Part shown: piece by piece, positions 37,098 through 45,848 of the stretch
How the letters are laid out: each line of letters starts with the position of its first letter
Numbering within the stretch: position 1 is the first letter of the stretch
NCBI GenBank assembly: GCA_963840425.1
Contig: CAWIYZ010000032.1
Location: 124,001-188,000, forward strand
Reading direction: 5' to 3'
Source: CADEFX01 sp963840425
Lineage (GTDB): Bacteria; Pseudomonadota; Alphaproteobacteria; Rhizobiales; Hyphomicrobiaceae
DNA: 64,000 bases
The notes under the pieces: generated by a model
What the model was told of the DNA's origin: nothing
Databases searched by the model: none
Seen by the model: only the letters and a program-made list of their open reading frames with translations
Translations under genes and position numbers: made by a program

Positions 37098-38690
37098 ATG
37101 CAGATGACGCGACGGGCTCACGCCGGTGCGGCGATCCTCGCAGCCGTAGCTTTGATCGGCGCAGGTGCAACTGCCTCAGCCCAGACCCCGAAAAAAGGCG
37201 GTGTCCTGAACTTTTCGGTCGTGGCCGAGCCGCCGAACTACGACTGCCACGGCAGCACGACATTCGCCCTGATCCATCCGATAGCACCGCACTACTCCCT
37301 GCTCGTCAAATTCGATGGCAAGGAGTACCCCAAGGTCGTCGGAGACTTGGCCGAGAGCTGGTCGGTGTCAGCCGACAAGACATCGTACACGTTCAAGCTG
37401 CGCAGCGGCGTCAAGTTTCATGATGGCTCCCAGCTCACGTCCGAGGATGTGAAGGCAAGTTGGGATCGCATCATCAATCCGCCGCAAGGCGTGGTGTCGA
37501 TCCGCAAGGCCTATTATGCCGATGTGGCGTCGGTCGAAGCCCCTGACGCGACCACTGTCGTGTTTAAGATGAAAGCTCCGGTCGCAGGCGTTCTGGAAGC
37601 GTTGGCCTCGCCCTACAACTGCATCTACAAAGCAGCAAAACTCAAAGAGAACCCGCGCTATCCGGAAACCGAGATACTCGGCTCCGGCGGCTTCACGTTC
37701 GTAGAGCACGTGAAAGGTTCTACCTGGGAAGGCAAACGGTTCGCGGGATACTTCGCACCGGGCAAGCCCTATCTCGACGGCTACAAAGCCTTTTTCGTGA
37801 AGTCGAATGCGGTCGTGCCTGGGATTCTCGGCGGTCAATTCGATGCCGAGTTTCGCGGCCGCAATCCGTCCGAGCGGGCCCAGCTCCTGGAGCAGGCCAA
37901 GGACAAGCTCGCCGTATATGAAGGCACCTGGGTCAACAACCTGATGCTGGTCTTCAACACGACGCGCAAGCCGTTCGACGATATCCGCGTGCGCCAAGCG
38001 TTGACGATGGCGATCGATCGCTGGGCGGGCTCCGAGGCGCTCTCCAAGATCTCCATTTTGAAGTTCGTCGGCGGCGTCATGCGTCCCGGCTACGCGATGT
38101 CGCTGCCGGAGGCGGAGCTCGTCAAGCTGCCTGGCTTCTCCAAGGACATCAACAAGTCCCGCGAGGGTGCCAAAAAGCTGCTGAAGGAAGCCGGCCAGGA
38201 GAGCCTCAAATTCAAGCTCCTGAACCGCAACATCGCCGAGCCTTATACGCCGGCCGCGGTTTACTCGATCGACCAGTGGCGCCGGATCGGTATTACGGCC
38301 GAGCACGAGCAGCTCGAAACCAAGCTCTACCAGGACCGCGTGGCCGCGGGTGATTTCGACGTCGCAGTCGAGTTCCAGGCGGATTTCATGGACGATCCGA
38401 CGGCGCAGTTCTCAAAGTTCCTGACGAAGAAGACTTCGCCCAGCGGCTACTCGGGACATACAGACAGTAAGATCGACGAGATGTACGTTCAGCAGCGGCG
38501 TCTCACCGACGTGGCCGAGCGCACCAAGCTGGTGCGGGACATGGAGCGTTACGCCCTGGAGAAGGCCTACAGCGTGCCGATCCTCTGGTGGCAGCGCATT
38601 ATCGTCAACCACAAGAAGATCAAAGGCTGGAACATGACGCCCAGCCACTATCTGGATCAGGACCTGGTCAACGTCTGGCTGGATCAATAG
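37098..38690 (+). CDS. ABC transporter binding protein, family 5 (second of three tandem copies)
   Basis: 530 residues. Signal peptide ending ATASA, then QTPKKGGVLNFSVVAEPPNY. It has the same SBP_bac_5 features as its neighbours (GDLAESW, RSGVKFHDGSQLTSEDVK, RVRQALTMAIDRW, ending NVWLDQ). It differs from copy one in the lobe loops, for example KFDGKEYPKVV in place of RYTGDWKSMKI, so ligand preference may differ. It begins 26 bases after copy one with leader AAGCAAGAAAAGGAGCG, itself a near copy of the leader of gene one. A strong hairpin lies between this gene and copy three. Confidence 0.92.
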   Translation: MQMTRRAHAGAAILAAVALIGAGATASAQTPKKGGVLNFSVVAEPPNYDCHGSTTFALIHPIAPHYSLLVKFDGKEYPKVVGDLAESWSVSADKTSYTFKLRSGVKFHDGSQLTSEDVKASWDRIINPPQGVVSIRKAYYADVASVEAPDATTVVFKMKAPVAGVLEALASPYNCIYKAAKLKENPRYPETEILGSGGFTFVEHVKGSTWEGKRFAGYFAPGKPYLDGYKAFFVKSNAVVPGILGGQFDAEFRGRNPSERAQLLEQAKDKLAVYEGTWVNNLMLVFNTTRKPFDDIRVRQALTMAIDRWAGSEALSKISILKFVGGVMRPGYAMSLPEAELVKLPGFSKDINKSREGAKKLLKEAGQESLKFKLLNRNIAEPYTPAAVYSIDQWRRIGITAEHEQLETKLYQDRVAAGDFDVAVEFQADFMDDPTAQFSKFLTKKTSPSGYSGHTDSKIDEMYVQQRRLTDVAERTKLVRDMERYALEKAYSVPILWWQRIIVNHKKIKGWNMTPSHYLDQDLVNVWLDQ

Positions 38691-38716
38691 GTGCCGGCAC
38701 TGTCAGGAAAAGCAAG

Positions 38717-38740
38717 CGTGCGGGAGCCAACCCGCACGCA
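38717..38740 (+). promoter_or_regulatory. Intercistronic hairpin between binding-protein copies 2 and 3
   Basis: GCGTGCGGG (38717-38725) pairs perfectly with CCCGCACGC (38732-38740) around AGCCAA. A 10-bp palindrome GTGCCGGCAC (38691-38700) directly follows the upstream stop. It probably stabilises the binding-protein mRNA or partly terminates it. Confidence 0.6.
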
Positions 38741-38764
38741 AAGAGGCAACGGAGGAAAGGAACT

Positions 38765-40348
38765 ATGCAGTTTGGAATAGCCTGGTCGCTGGCGGCGCTC
38801 GTCGCGACTGCCGCGTTGGCGCTGCCGGCCACGGCGCAAACCCCGAAGAAGGGTGGCACCTTGAATTTTGCGGTAGTGGCTGAGCCGCCCACCACGGATT
38901 GTCACGCCACCACCACGTTCGCCATGGTGCATCCGGTCGCTCCACAGTATTCCACGCTGCTGATGTTCACGGGGCCGCACGACAACCAGAAGATCGAGGG
39001 TGATCTGGCGGAATCGTGGGAAGTCTCGAAGGACGGGCTGACCTACACGTTCAAGCTGCGCCGGGGCGTGAAGTTCCACGACGGGAGTGAGTTCACCTCG
39101 GAGGACATCAAGGCGACCTACGAGCGCATCAGAGACCCGCAGCCGGGAGTAATCTCCTCCCGCAAGGCGCAGCATCAGGATATCGCTTCCATCGAGACGC
39201 CGGACCCCTACACGGTCGTCTTCAAGATGCGCGAAGTGAACATGTCGATGCTGCTGCACTTCGCCTCGCCGTTCAATTGCGTCTACAGCGCCGCCAAGTT
39301 GAAACAGAACCCCAAGTACCCCGAAACGGAGGTAGTAGGGACCGGCGCCTTCAAGTTCGTGGAGTACGTCAAGGGCTCCCACTGGAAGGCCGAGCGGTTC
39401 GATGGCTACTTCCGCAAGGATCGCCCTTACCTCGACGGCTACAGGGCGATCTTCGTCAGGGGCAATGTCGTCGTGAACGGCCTGCGCGGTGGCCAATACG
39501 ACGCCGAGTTTCGCGGACGCACGCCACAGGAGCGCGACCAGCTCGTGGCCGCCATGAAAGACAACGTCACTGTCCAGGAAGGACCGTGGGTCACCAACAT
39601 CTTGCTCACGTTCAATGTCGAGCGTAAGCCGTTTGACGACATTCGCGTGCGCCAGGCTCTGACCCTTGCCATCGACCGCTGGGGCGGCGGCGAGGCGCTG
39701 GGCAAGGTCTCGCTCATCAAGGGCGTCAGCGGCACGTTCCGCCCGGGCGCGTCGTGGTCACTGCCTGTCAGCGAGCTCGAGAAACTTCCCGGTTTCTGGC
39801 GCGACATCAACAAGTCGCGCGAGGAGGCCAAGCGCCTCTTGAATGAAGCCGGCGTTCCCAATCTGAAGGTGAAGCTCGTTAATCGCACGATCGATCAGCC
39901 GTTCACGCCTGCCGGCATCTACGCGGTCGACCAGTGGAAGCGCATCGGGGTGGAGACGGAGCACAGCCAGGTCGAGACGAAGCTCTGGTACGATGCGATG
40001 GACAGCGGAAACTTCGACGCCGTGGTCCAGAATATTTCCGACTTTGCCGACGATCCGACGGCTCAGTTCAACACGCTATTGAGCAAGAAGACGTCGGGAA
40101 TTGCCTACTCTCGGCATAGCGATACCAAGCTTGATGATCTGTTCTTCAAGCAGTCTAAGACCGTCGATCCGGCGGAGCGGATGAAGCTCGTCAACGAGTT
40201 CGAGCGCTATGCTATGACGCAGGCCTATAATATCCCGCTGCTCTGGTATCAGCGCATCGTGGTGAACAACAAGAAGGTGAAAGGCTGGGACTTGCCGCCG
40301 AGCCATTTCGTCAATCAGAACCTCGTCGACGTCTGGCTCGACGAGTAG
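38765..40348 (+). CDS. ABC transporter binding protein, family 5 (third of three tandem copies)
   Basis: 527 residues. Signal peptide ending PATA, then QTPKKGGTLNFAVVAEPPTT. It is paralogous throughout to the two preceding genes (GDLAESW, RRGVKFHDGSEFTSEDIK, RVRQALTLAIDRW, ending DVWLDE). The residues after AEPP change from NYDCHG to TTDCHA, a place near the ligand pocket in this fold. It starts at ATG 38765 behind GGAGGAAAGG. It is followed by an 11-bp-stem hairpin and then the permease genes. Confidence 0.92.
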   Translation: MQFGIAWSLAALVATAALALPATAQTPKKGGTLNFAVVAEPPTTDCHATTTFAMVHPVAPQYSTLLMFTGPHDNQKIEGDLAESWEVSKDGLTYTFKLRRGVKFHDGSEFTSEDIKATYERIRDPQPGVISSRKAQHQDIASIETPDPYTVVFKMREVNMSMLLHFASPFNCVYSAAKLKQNPKYPETEVVGTGAFKFVEYVKGSHWKAERFDGYFRKDRPYLDGYRAIFVRGNVVVNGLRGGQYDAEFRGRTPQERDQLVAAMKDNVTVQEGPWVTNILLTFNVERKPFDDIRVRQALTLAIDRWGGGEALGKVSLIKGVSGTFRPGASWSLPVSELEKLPGFWRDINKSREEAKRLLNEAGVPNLKVKLVNRTIDQPFTPAGIYAVDQWKRIGVETEHSQVETKLWYDAMDSGNFDAVVQNISDFADDPTAQFNTLLSKKTSGIAYSRHSDTKLDDLFFKQSKTVDPAERMKLVNEFERYAMTQAYNIPLLWYQRIVVNNKKVKGWDLPPSHFVNQNLVDVWLDE

Positions 40349-40357
40349 CCTAAGGTG

Positions 40358-40385
40358 CGAGGCCGGAGAGGATCCTCCGGCCTCG
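40358..40385 (+). promoter_or_regulatory. Strong intercistronic hairpin between binding protein 3 and permease
   Basis: CGAGGCCGGAG (40358-40368) pairs perfectly with 40375-40385 around AGGATC, ten bases after the stop of copy three. No T-run follows, so partial attenuation or 3'-end protection is likelier than full termination. This would make binding proteins more abundant than permease, as known for malE-malF. Confidence 0.65.
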
Positions 40386-40407
40386 ATCAAGTGAGAGACC
40401 GGTCGTC

Positions 40408-41361
40408 ATGCTGTGGTTCGTCATACGCCGCTTGTTCCTGGTGATCCCCACGCTCATCGGGGTGGCGGTCGCCGTGTTCTTCCTGATCCGCGTCATGCCT
40501 GGCGACGTGGTCGTCGTTAAGCTCAGGGCCGACGGCGCGCAGGTGACGGAGGAAACCATCCAGGCTGAGCGCAAGCGCCTCGGCTTGGATAAGCCGCTGA
40601 TGGCGCAATTTGCCGATTACATGATCGGGCTGACGCAGCTCGACCTCGGCAAGTCGCTGTGGACGGGGCAGTCCGTAGCCGAGGAGATCAAGATCCGTTT
40701 TCCCGTCACCTTCCAGATCGCCATCATGGCGACCCTGATCGCCGTGGCGATTGCCATTCCACTCGGCACCGTGTCGGCGGTCTACCGCGATACCTGGGTC
40801 GACTACAGCGTGCGCGTGCTGGCCGTATCGGGCCTCGCCATTCCATCGTTCTGGCTGGGCATGCTGATCATTCTGGCCTTGCTGGGGTTCTTCAATTGGC
40901 TGCCTAAGATCGGCTATGTCTCGATCTTTGCCGATCCTGTCGCCAACCTGTCGGCGCTGATCTGGCCGGCGGCCTCAGTGGGCTATCGTTACGCGGCCGT
41001 GGCGACCCGCATGATGCGCTCGGCGCTGCTCGAGGTCATGCGGGAAGACTATATCCGGACGGCGCGAGCCAAGGGTGTCTACCAGAGGCTCGTGACCCGG
41101 CGGCATGCGCTGCGCAATGCCCTGCTGCCGGTCGTAACCGTGATCGGATTGGAGTTCGCCTTCCTGATAGGCGGCCTCGTCGTCACCGAGCAGGTGTTCA
41201 ACATCAACGGCATCGGAAAGCTGTTCGTGGACGCGACAGCGCGCGGAGATTTCACGCTGATCCAGGGACTGGTGCTGCTGATCGCCGTCAATTTTATTCT
41301 CGTAAACCTCGTGGTCGATCTCCTGTACGCGGTGCTCGATCCGAGAATACGCCTGTCGTGA
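40408..41361 (+). CDS. ABC transporter permease, DppB/OppB type
   Basis: 317 residues with about six membrane segments, the first being LVIPTLIGVAVAVFFLIRV. It contains the N-terminal OppB motif RVMPGDVV, where the family usually has PGDP, and the cytoplasmic EAA-type loop around REDYIRTARAKGV that contacts the ATPase. It starts at ATG 40408, 59 bases after binding protein three and past the hairpin. With the next gene it forms the inner-membrane channel for the substrates bound by the three upstream proteins. Confidence 0.93.
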   Translation: MLWFVIRRLFLVIPTLIGVAVAVFFLIRVMPGDVVVVKLRADGAQVTEETIQAERKRLGLDKPLMAQFADYMIGLTQLDLGKSLWTGQSVAEEIKIRFPVTFQIAIMATLIAVAIAIPLGTVSAVYRDTWVDYSVRVLAVSGLAIPSFWLGMLIILALLGFFNWLPKIGYVSIFADPVANLSALIWPAASVGYRYAAVATRMMRSALLEVMREDYIRTARAKGVYQRLVTRRHALRNALLPVVTVIGLEFAFLIGGLVVTEQVFNINGIGKLFVDATARGDFTLIQGLVLLIAVNFILVNLVVDLLYAVLDPRIRLS

Positions 41362-41376
41362 AGGCTGGAGCCGACC

Positions 41377-42279
41377 ATGGCTGATGTCGCAACCGCCCGC
41401 AGCATTCCCGCCGACGCCATTCCGGATCGGCCGAACCTGGTATGGGAGTTCGTTCGCAAGGAGCCGCTGGGCTTCATCGGCTTCCTGATCATTCTGCTCT
41501 ATTTCGTGTTCGCGGTTGGCGCGAAGTGGATCGCGCCCTATGACCCCGAGGCCGTCGACTTTACCGCCATGCTGGCCGCGCCCGGGGCCGAGCATTTGTT
41601 CGGCACCGATCAGTACGGTCGGGACGTGTTCTCCCGCCTCGTCTACGGTGCGCGGACCGCGCTGGGCGTCGGCATTCTGTCCGCCTTCTGCGGCTGCACC
41701 GTCGGCGCCGTGATCGGCGCCGCATCGGGCTACTTCGGCGGGCGCATCGACACCGTCATTCAGCGTGTCGTCGATATCATGCTGTCGTTTCCGATCATCG
41801 TCCTGGCCATGGTGGTGGTGGCGGTGCTCGGCAAGAACGTGATCGTCGGCATCGATTTCAATCTGATCATCGCCATCGCCCTGCCGATGGTGCTGCGCAT
41901 GTCGCGCATCGCCCGCTCGTCGACGCTGTCGATAGCGCAAATGCCGTTCATCGATGCCGCCCGGGCGGCCGGCTATGGCCACACGCGCATCGTGCTGCGG
42001 CACATTCTGCCCAACATCATCGCGCCATACCTGATCATGGTGACCGCGTTTATCGCCCAGGCCATCCTGCTGGAGGCCAGCCTGTCGTTCCTGGGGCTCG
42101 GCGTCACCGAGCCGACCCCGGCTTGGGGCCTGATGCTGTCGGGAACCTCGGCCGACTTCTACAAGGCCGCGCCGTGGATGATCCTGTTTCCCGGCCTCGC
42201 CATCACACTGGCCGTGTTCGCCTTCAATCTGTTCGGCGACAGCCTGCGCGACTGGCTCGATCCGAAGATGAAGGGCTGA
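41377..42279 (+). CDS. ABC transporter permease, DppC/OppC type
   Basis: 300 residues. The N-terminal OppC-type helix (LGFIGFLIILLYFVFAVGAKW) is followed by HLFGTDQYGRDVFSRLVYGAR, the DppC hallmark, and five further membrane segments. The EAA loop is around FIDAARAAGYGHTRIVLRHILPN, and it ends with GDSLRDWLDPKMKG, typical of DppC. It starts at ATG 41377, 15 bases after dppB. It is the last gene of the importer operon and convergent with a small hypothetical gene. Confidence 0.94.
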   Translation: MADVATARSIPADAIPDRPNLVWEFVRKEPLGFIGFLIILLYFVFAVGAKWIAPYDPEAVDFTAMLAAPGAEHLFGTDQYGRDVFSRLVYGARTALGVGILSAFCGCTVGAVIGAASGYFGGRIDTVIQRVVDIMLSFPIIVLAMVVVAVLGKNVIVGIDFNLIIAIALPMVLRMSRIARSSTLSIAQMPFIDAARAAGYGHTRIVLRHILPNIIAPYLIMVTAFIAQAILLEASLSFLGLGVTEPTPAWGLMLSGTSADFYKAAPWMILFPGLAITLAVFAFNLFGDSLRDWLDPKMKG

Positions 42280-42293
42280 TCAGGCTCCTGCCG

Positions 42294-42319
42294 GCGCTCG
42301 TGACCTACTCGTCGAGCGC
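42294..42319. terminator. Likely bidirectional terminator between convergent genes
   Basis: GCGCTCG (42294-42300) pairs with CGAGCGC (42313-42319) around a 12-base loop, followed by TTT on the plus strand. It starts 15 bases after the dppC stop and overlaps the last codons of the convergent small gene. Confidence 0.4.
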
Positions 42320-42808
42320 TTTCCTCACCTCGAAGATTTCCATGATGCGCGCGCCCTTGTGCGGGCCGTCGCAAACGAACTGCCACTTGCCCTCCGAATA
42401 GGTGTCGCACAGCTTCACGCCCTTGATCAGGATCCAGTGACCATCCTTGCCTTTGTGCACGGCAAGGATGTAGTGGGCCCAGGCGTTGCGTGGCTTCTGC
42501 ATCCAGCTCCAGACCGATGGACGCTGCTTGCGCGCGAGGTGCATGAAGCTCGCTTTCAGGTCCATGCGGTAGCCGAAATGGGCGAGCGCTGCCGCCACCT
42601 CTTCCGCGTAGGTCCCCTTCACCACCGGCTTGCGCTCTGGCGGCAGCTCGCGAAAGGCGCGGATCTCGTCCTCGACCTTGCTGATCGAGTAACCGGTGAT
42701 GGCCGACAGGACGAAGGGGCCGCAGAACGCGACGCGACCCGTATCGTTGTTGACCTCGTTGAGGCTCGAGGCCGGCCTGGCGAAATCCCGATCGAGGTCG
42801 AACGGCAT
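42305..42808 (-). CDS. Hypothetical protein, possibly C39/papain-like cysteine peptidase fold
   Basis: 167 residues, not recognised with confidence. The pattern resembles a small papain-like or C39-type domain: a Cys at a helix start (GRVAFCGPFVLSAITG), a mid-protein helical region, then a His on a strand (AHYILAVHKGKDGHWILI) and an Asp shortly after (KLCDTYSEGKW). This is inference from residue order only. It has no signal peptide or membrane segment. The start is taken at ATG 42808 (CAGGGA upstream); GTG 42853 would add 15 residues. It is flanked by the importer operon (convergent) and a repeat-rich gap. Confidence 0.6.
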   Translation of the reverse strand: MPFDLDRDFARPASSLNEVNNDTGRVAFCGPFVLSAITGYSISKVEDEIRAFRELPPERKPVVKGTYAEEVAAALAHFGYRMDLKASFMHLARKQRPSVWSWMQKPRNAWAHYILAVHKGKDGHWILIKGVKLCDTYSEGKWQFVCDGPHKGARIMEIFEVRKALDE

Positions 42809-42925
42809 GTAGCGGTCCCTGCAGCGTGCGCGCTGGTTAAGCAAATCTTTCACGGCCCCGTTAATGAAAGGTTTCTAAGGCGACTTCTCCCGCCGCAAGC
42901 GCACCGCATGAAACGTGAAGCCTGC

Positions 42926-43026
42926 TCTACGTCATAAGCTTAGAGTGCAATTCACGCGGCGCGGCGGAGCCGCGCGCGGACGCATGGAAGCCTTCCTGCT
43001 TCCATGCGAAACGATCGCGCTCTAGT
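42926..43026. repeat. Cluster of palindromes before the second dehydratase gene
   Basis: Three parts. CTCTACGTCATAAGCTTAGAGTG (from 42925) resembles 19890-19910. GCGCGGC (42959-42965) pairs with GCCGCGC (42969-42975). CGCATGGAAGC (42981-42991) pairs perfectly with 42998-43008. The block ends with ACGATCGCGCTCTAGTC, a 17-mer also found at 5701-5716. It is the fullest copy of the dispersed palindromic element in this window. Confidence 0.7.
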
Positions 43027-43058
43027 CTTTGCTCACATGCAGGGAGGATTGGGTGCCG

Positions 43059-44813
43059 ATGGCGAAGAATTCAAAACGGAATGGGGCCAACGGCAAACAG
43101 CCGACCAAGTCGGTGCCTCAAAGCGGCTACCTGCGCGGCCTGCAGAACTACGGCGACCCCGACTTCTCCATCTACATGCGGCGCGCCTTTGCCCGGTCCA
43201 TGGGCTATTCGTTGGATGAACTCAAGCGGCCCGTCGTCGGCATCGCCAATACCTTCAGCCGCTTCAACCCTTGTCATCGTCATTTTCCGGACCTCGTGGA
43301 GGCCGTACGGCGTGGCGTGACCGCTGCGGGCGGCCTCGCCCTAGAATTTCCAACCGTCTCGGTGCATGAGTCGACGCTGGCGCCCAACTCCATGAAGTTC
43401 CGCAATCTAATGGCAATGGACACGGAGGAGATGGTCCGCGCGCAGCCCATGGACGCGGTAGTTCTGCTCGGAGCCTGCGACAAGACCGTGCCGGCGCAGC
43501 TCATGGGCGCCGCCAGCGCCGGCAAGCCGGCCATACAACTGATCGGCGGACCGCAAATGACCGGTCGCTATCGTGAGCACAGGGTCGGCGCCTGCACCGA
43601 CTGCCGCAAGTTCTGGACGGAGTTCCGTGCCGGCCGCATGCAGGCTGCCGATATCGAGGAGGTGGAGGGCAAGCTCGTCACTACGGCTGGCTCCTGCGCC
43701 GTGATGGGAACGGCCTCGACCATGGCCGCCATTGCCGAGGCGCTCGGCATGACATTGCCAGGCACCGCGGCCATCCCTGCTGTGCATGCCGACCGCATCC
43801 GCGCTGCGGAGGCTTCCGGTGCTGCAGCTGTGCGCATGATCCAGATGAACTTGACGCCTGACCGCATCATCACGCAGGGAGCGGTCGAGAACGCCGCGCG
43901 CGTGCTGCTGGCGCTGGGCGGCTCCACCAACGGCGTTATCCACCTGGCGGCAATCGCCGGCCGGCTCGGACTGAAGCTCGATCTGGAACGCTTCAATGCC
44001 CTGTCGGACACCACCCCCGTCCTGGCGGCGGTCAAGCCTGTCGGTGACGAGTTCTACATGGAGGATTTCTATGCTGCCGGCGGTGTTGGCGCTGTGCTGC
44101 GCGAGTTGAAGCCGCTGCTCAATCTCGACTGCCTGACCGTGACGGGAGAGACGCTGGGTGAGCGGCTCGCGGCGGAGGAGGGGGGGTGGGTCGACCGCCG
44201 CGTCATCCGTTCTGCGAGTGATCCGTTCGAACCTGAAGGCGGCCTCGTGGCCCTTTTCGGCACGCTGGCGCCGAACGGCGCCATCATCAAGCGTTCTGCT
44301 GCCACCAAGTCGCTGTTCGAGAAGACGGGCCGCGCCATTGTCTTTGGATCGCTCGAGGACATGGGTGAGGGCATCGACGACCCGGATCTCGATGTCACGG
44401 CGGACGACTTCCTGATCCTGCAGAATGCCGGGCCGCGGTCTCCCGCCGCCATGCCGGAGGCGGGCTTCCTGCCCATTCCAAAGAAGCTCTTGGCACAAGG
44501 CGTCAAGGACATGGTGCGCATGTCGGATGCGCGCATGTCCGGCACCGCCTACGGTACCATCGTACTGCACATTGCGCCGGAAGCGGCGGTCGGCGGGCCG
44601 CTGGCGCTGGTGCGCACGGGCGATCGGATCCGCCTGTCCGTCAAGGAGCGCCGTCTCGACCTCCTGGTCGATCCGAGCGAGCTGAAGAAGCGCCGCACCG
44701 AGTGGGAGAAACATACCGCCGCGCTTCCCGAGCGTGGCTACGACAAGCTCTTTCGCCAGACCGTGCTGCAGGCGCCAGAGGGCTGTGACTTCGACTTTCT
44801 GCGCGCCGGATAA
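43059..44813 (+). CDS. IlvD/Edd-family dehydratase, sugar-acid type (second copy)
   Basis: 584 residues, iron-sulfur dehydratase distinct from the copy at 22158-23978 but with the same cysteine spacing: C72 (NPCHRHF), C140 (GACDKT) and C213 (GSCAVMGTAST). The spacing of 68 and 73 again fits aldonate dehydratases. VHESTLAPNSMKFRNLMA and GRYREHRVGACTDCRKFW mark a separate subgroup, suggesting a different sugar acid. The start is ambiguous: GTG 43053 has GGAGG 6-7 bases upstream, and ATG 43059 two codons later is the conventional choice. It stands alone behind the palindrome cluster and closes the catabolic block. Confidence 0.88.
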   Translation: MAKNSKRNGANGKQPTKSVPQSGYLRGLQNYGDPDFSIYMRRAFARSMGYSLDELKRPVVGIANTFSRFNPCHRHFPDLVEAVRRGVTAAGGLALEFPTVSVHESTLAPNSMKFRNLMAMDTEEMVRAQPMDAVVLLGACDKTVPAQLMGAASAGKPAIQLIGGPQMTGRYREHRVGACTDCRKFWTEFRAGRMQAADIEEVEGKLVTTAGSCAVMGTASTMAAIAEALGMTLPGTAAIPAVHADRIRAAEASGAAAVRMIQMNLTPDRIITQGAVENAARVLLALGGSTNGVIHLAAIAGRLGLKLDLERFNALSDTTPVLAAVKPVGDEFYMEDFYAAGGVGAVLRELKPLLNLDCLTVTGETLGERLAAEEGGWVDRRVIRSASDPFEPEGGLVALFGTLAPNGAIIKRSAATKSLFEKTGRAIVFGSLEDMGEGIDDPDLDVTADDFLILQNAGPRSPAAMPEAGFLPIPKKLLAQGVKDMVRMSDARMSGTAYGTIVLHIAPEAAVGGPLALVRTGDRIRLSVKERRLDLLVDPSELKKRRTEWEKHTAALPERGYDKLFRQTVLQAPEGCDFDFLRAG

Positions 44814-44834
44814 GACAGCCCCGCGTCAAAGCTC

Positions 44835-45770
44835 CTACAAGCCTCGCGGTTTGCCGCGCACGTCCGCGCGCGTGCCCTGCCGCTGAGCGTCCTCGGCAAA
44901 CTTGGCCATGATGACCTCGGCAGCCGATATTTTTGGATGCCCGTTGCCGAAGAGGGCAGAAAAGTAGCTGCGACGGCCGAAGATCTGATGCCCGCCGCCG
45001 TTAACCCGATAAAGCGTGACGCCGGCTCCCGGTGCGCAACTCGCCCAGGCAATGCGCGTGACGCTCGCGAGGTCGAGCACAGTTTCGTTGGAAACATGCT
45101 TGCGGATGGCCCGGCCGCACCCGTTGAGGCGCGCCAGATAAGCAGCGGTCTGCTCGGCGCCCCACACCACGCCGCCGACGCCCAGTGGACCCACCCAGCC
45201 GCCGTCATATGGGATCAACGCGTCGGCAGTGCCGTTGACCATCACGATGGAAACGGCTCGCCCAGGATGGCAGTTGCGCCCGATAGCGGCCGGCATGCTG
45301 GCGATCACCGTTCCCACGCCCGCGAACAGCTCCGAGGCCTCGCAGAGCATCCGCAAGGCCATCATCCCGCCGTTGGAGATGCCGGCAATGTAGATGCGAT
45401 CGGGATCGGCGATACCGCGGCGGATGAGCTCGGCCACTAGCCCGCGCAGAAAACCGACGTCGTCGACCTTCTCCCATTGGCGGCCGTCACTCCAAGTGAG
45501 CCCGGCACCCTTCGGAAAAACGGCCGTGAAGCCGCCCGATTGAGCGGCCTCGGTAAAGCCCGATATGCGCGCCGTCCATGCCGGCGAGTTGATGGCGCCA
45601 TGCAACACGATCGCGGTCGGCGCCGGCGCTTGGCTTGCCGGCAGGACGATGGCGGTGCGCACGCCGTCCCGGGTATGGATGCCGAGTTCGCCTGCCCGCG
45701 CGGAGGCCGCCATCGCGAGACTTACGAACACCACGAGTGCAAGTAGGCGCGTGTGCAACCGGCGCGGCAT
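44835..45770 (-). CDS. Exported polyhydroxybutyrate depolymerase-like esterase (LpqC family)
   Basis: 311 residues. Signal peptide (LLALVVFVSLAMAASARA), then an alpha/beta-hydrolase domain with oxyanion region VLHGAIN, nucleophile motif AGISNGGMM (Gly-x-Ser-x-Gly-Gly) and a likely catalytic His in NGGGHQIFG. The family comprises extracellular depolymerases and feruloyl/acetylxylan esterases. No separate binding domain is present, so small esters are as likely as polymer. It starts at ATG 45770; an upstream in-frame start at 45824 lacks a signal-peptide-like beginning. The neighbouring TauE/SafE gene is on the same strand, 78 bases upstream. Confidence 0.85.
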   Translation of the reverse strand: MPRRLHTRLLALVVFVSLAMAASARAGELGIHTRDGVRTAIVLPASQAPAPTAIVLHGAINSPAWTARISGFTEAAQSGGFTAVFPKGAGLTWSDGRQWEKVDDVGFLRGLVAELIRRGIADPDRIYIAGISNGGMMALRMLCEASELFAGVGTVIASMPAAIGRNCHPGRAVSIVMVNGTADALIPYDGGWVGPLGVGGVVWGAEQTAAYLARLNGCGRAIRKHVSNETVLDLASVTRIAWASCAPGAGVTLYRVNGGGHQIFGRRSYFSALFGNGHPKISAAEVIMAKFAEDAQRQGTRADVRGKPRGL

Positions 45771-45848
45771 GCTTGTTTCCCGGATGAATGATGCCGAATG
45801 CAGCACAGACCGCGATTGTGGCATCCGTTCGTCGCGCCTTGTCGGCGA

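Noticed and set aside
43407..44714. Long minus-strand open frame opposite the second dehydratase
   Set aside because: It is antisense to a dehydratase with intact cluster cysteines; no start signal or domain.
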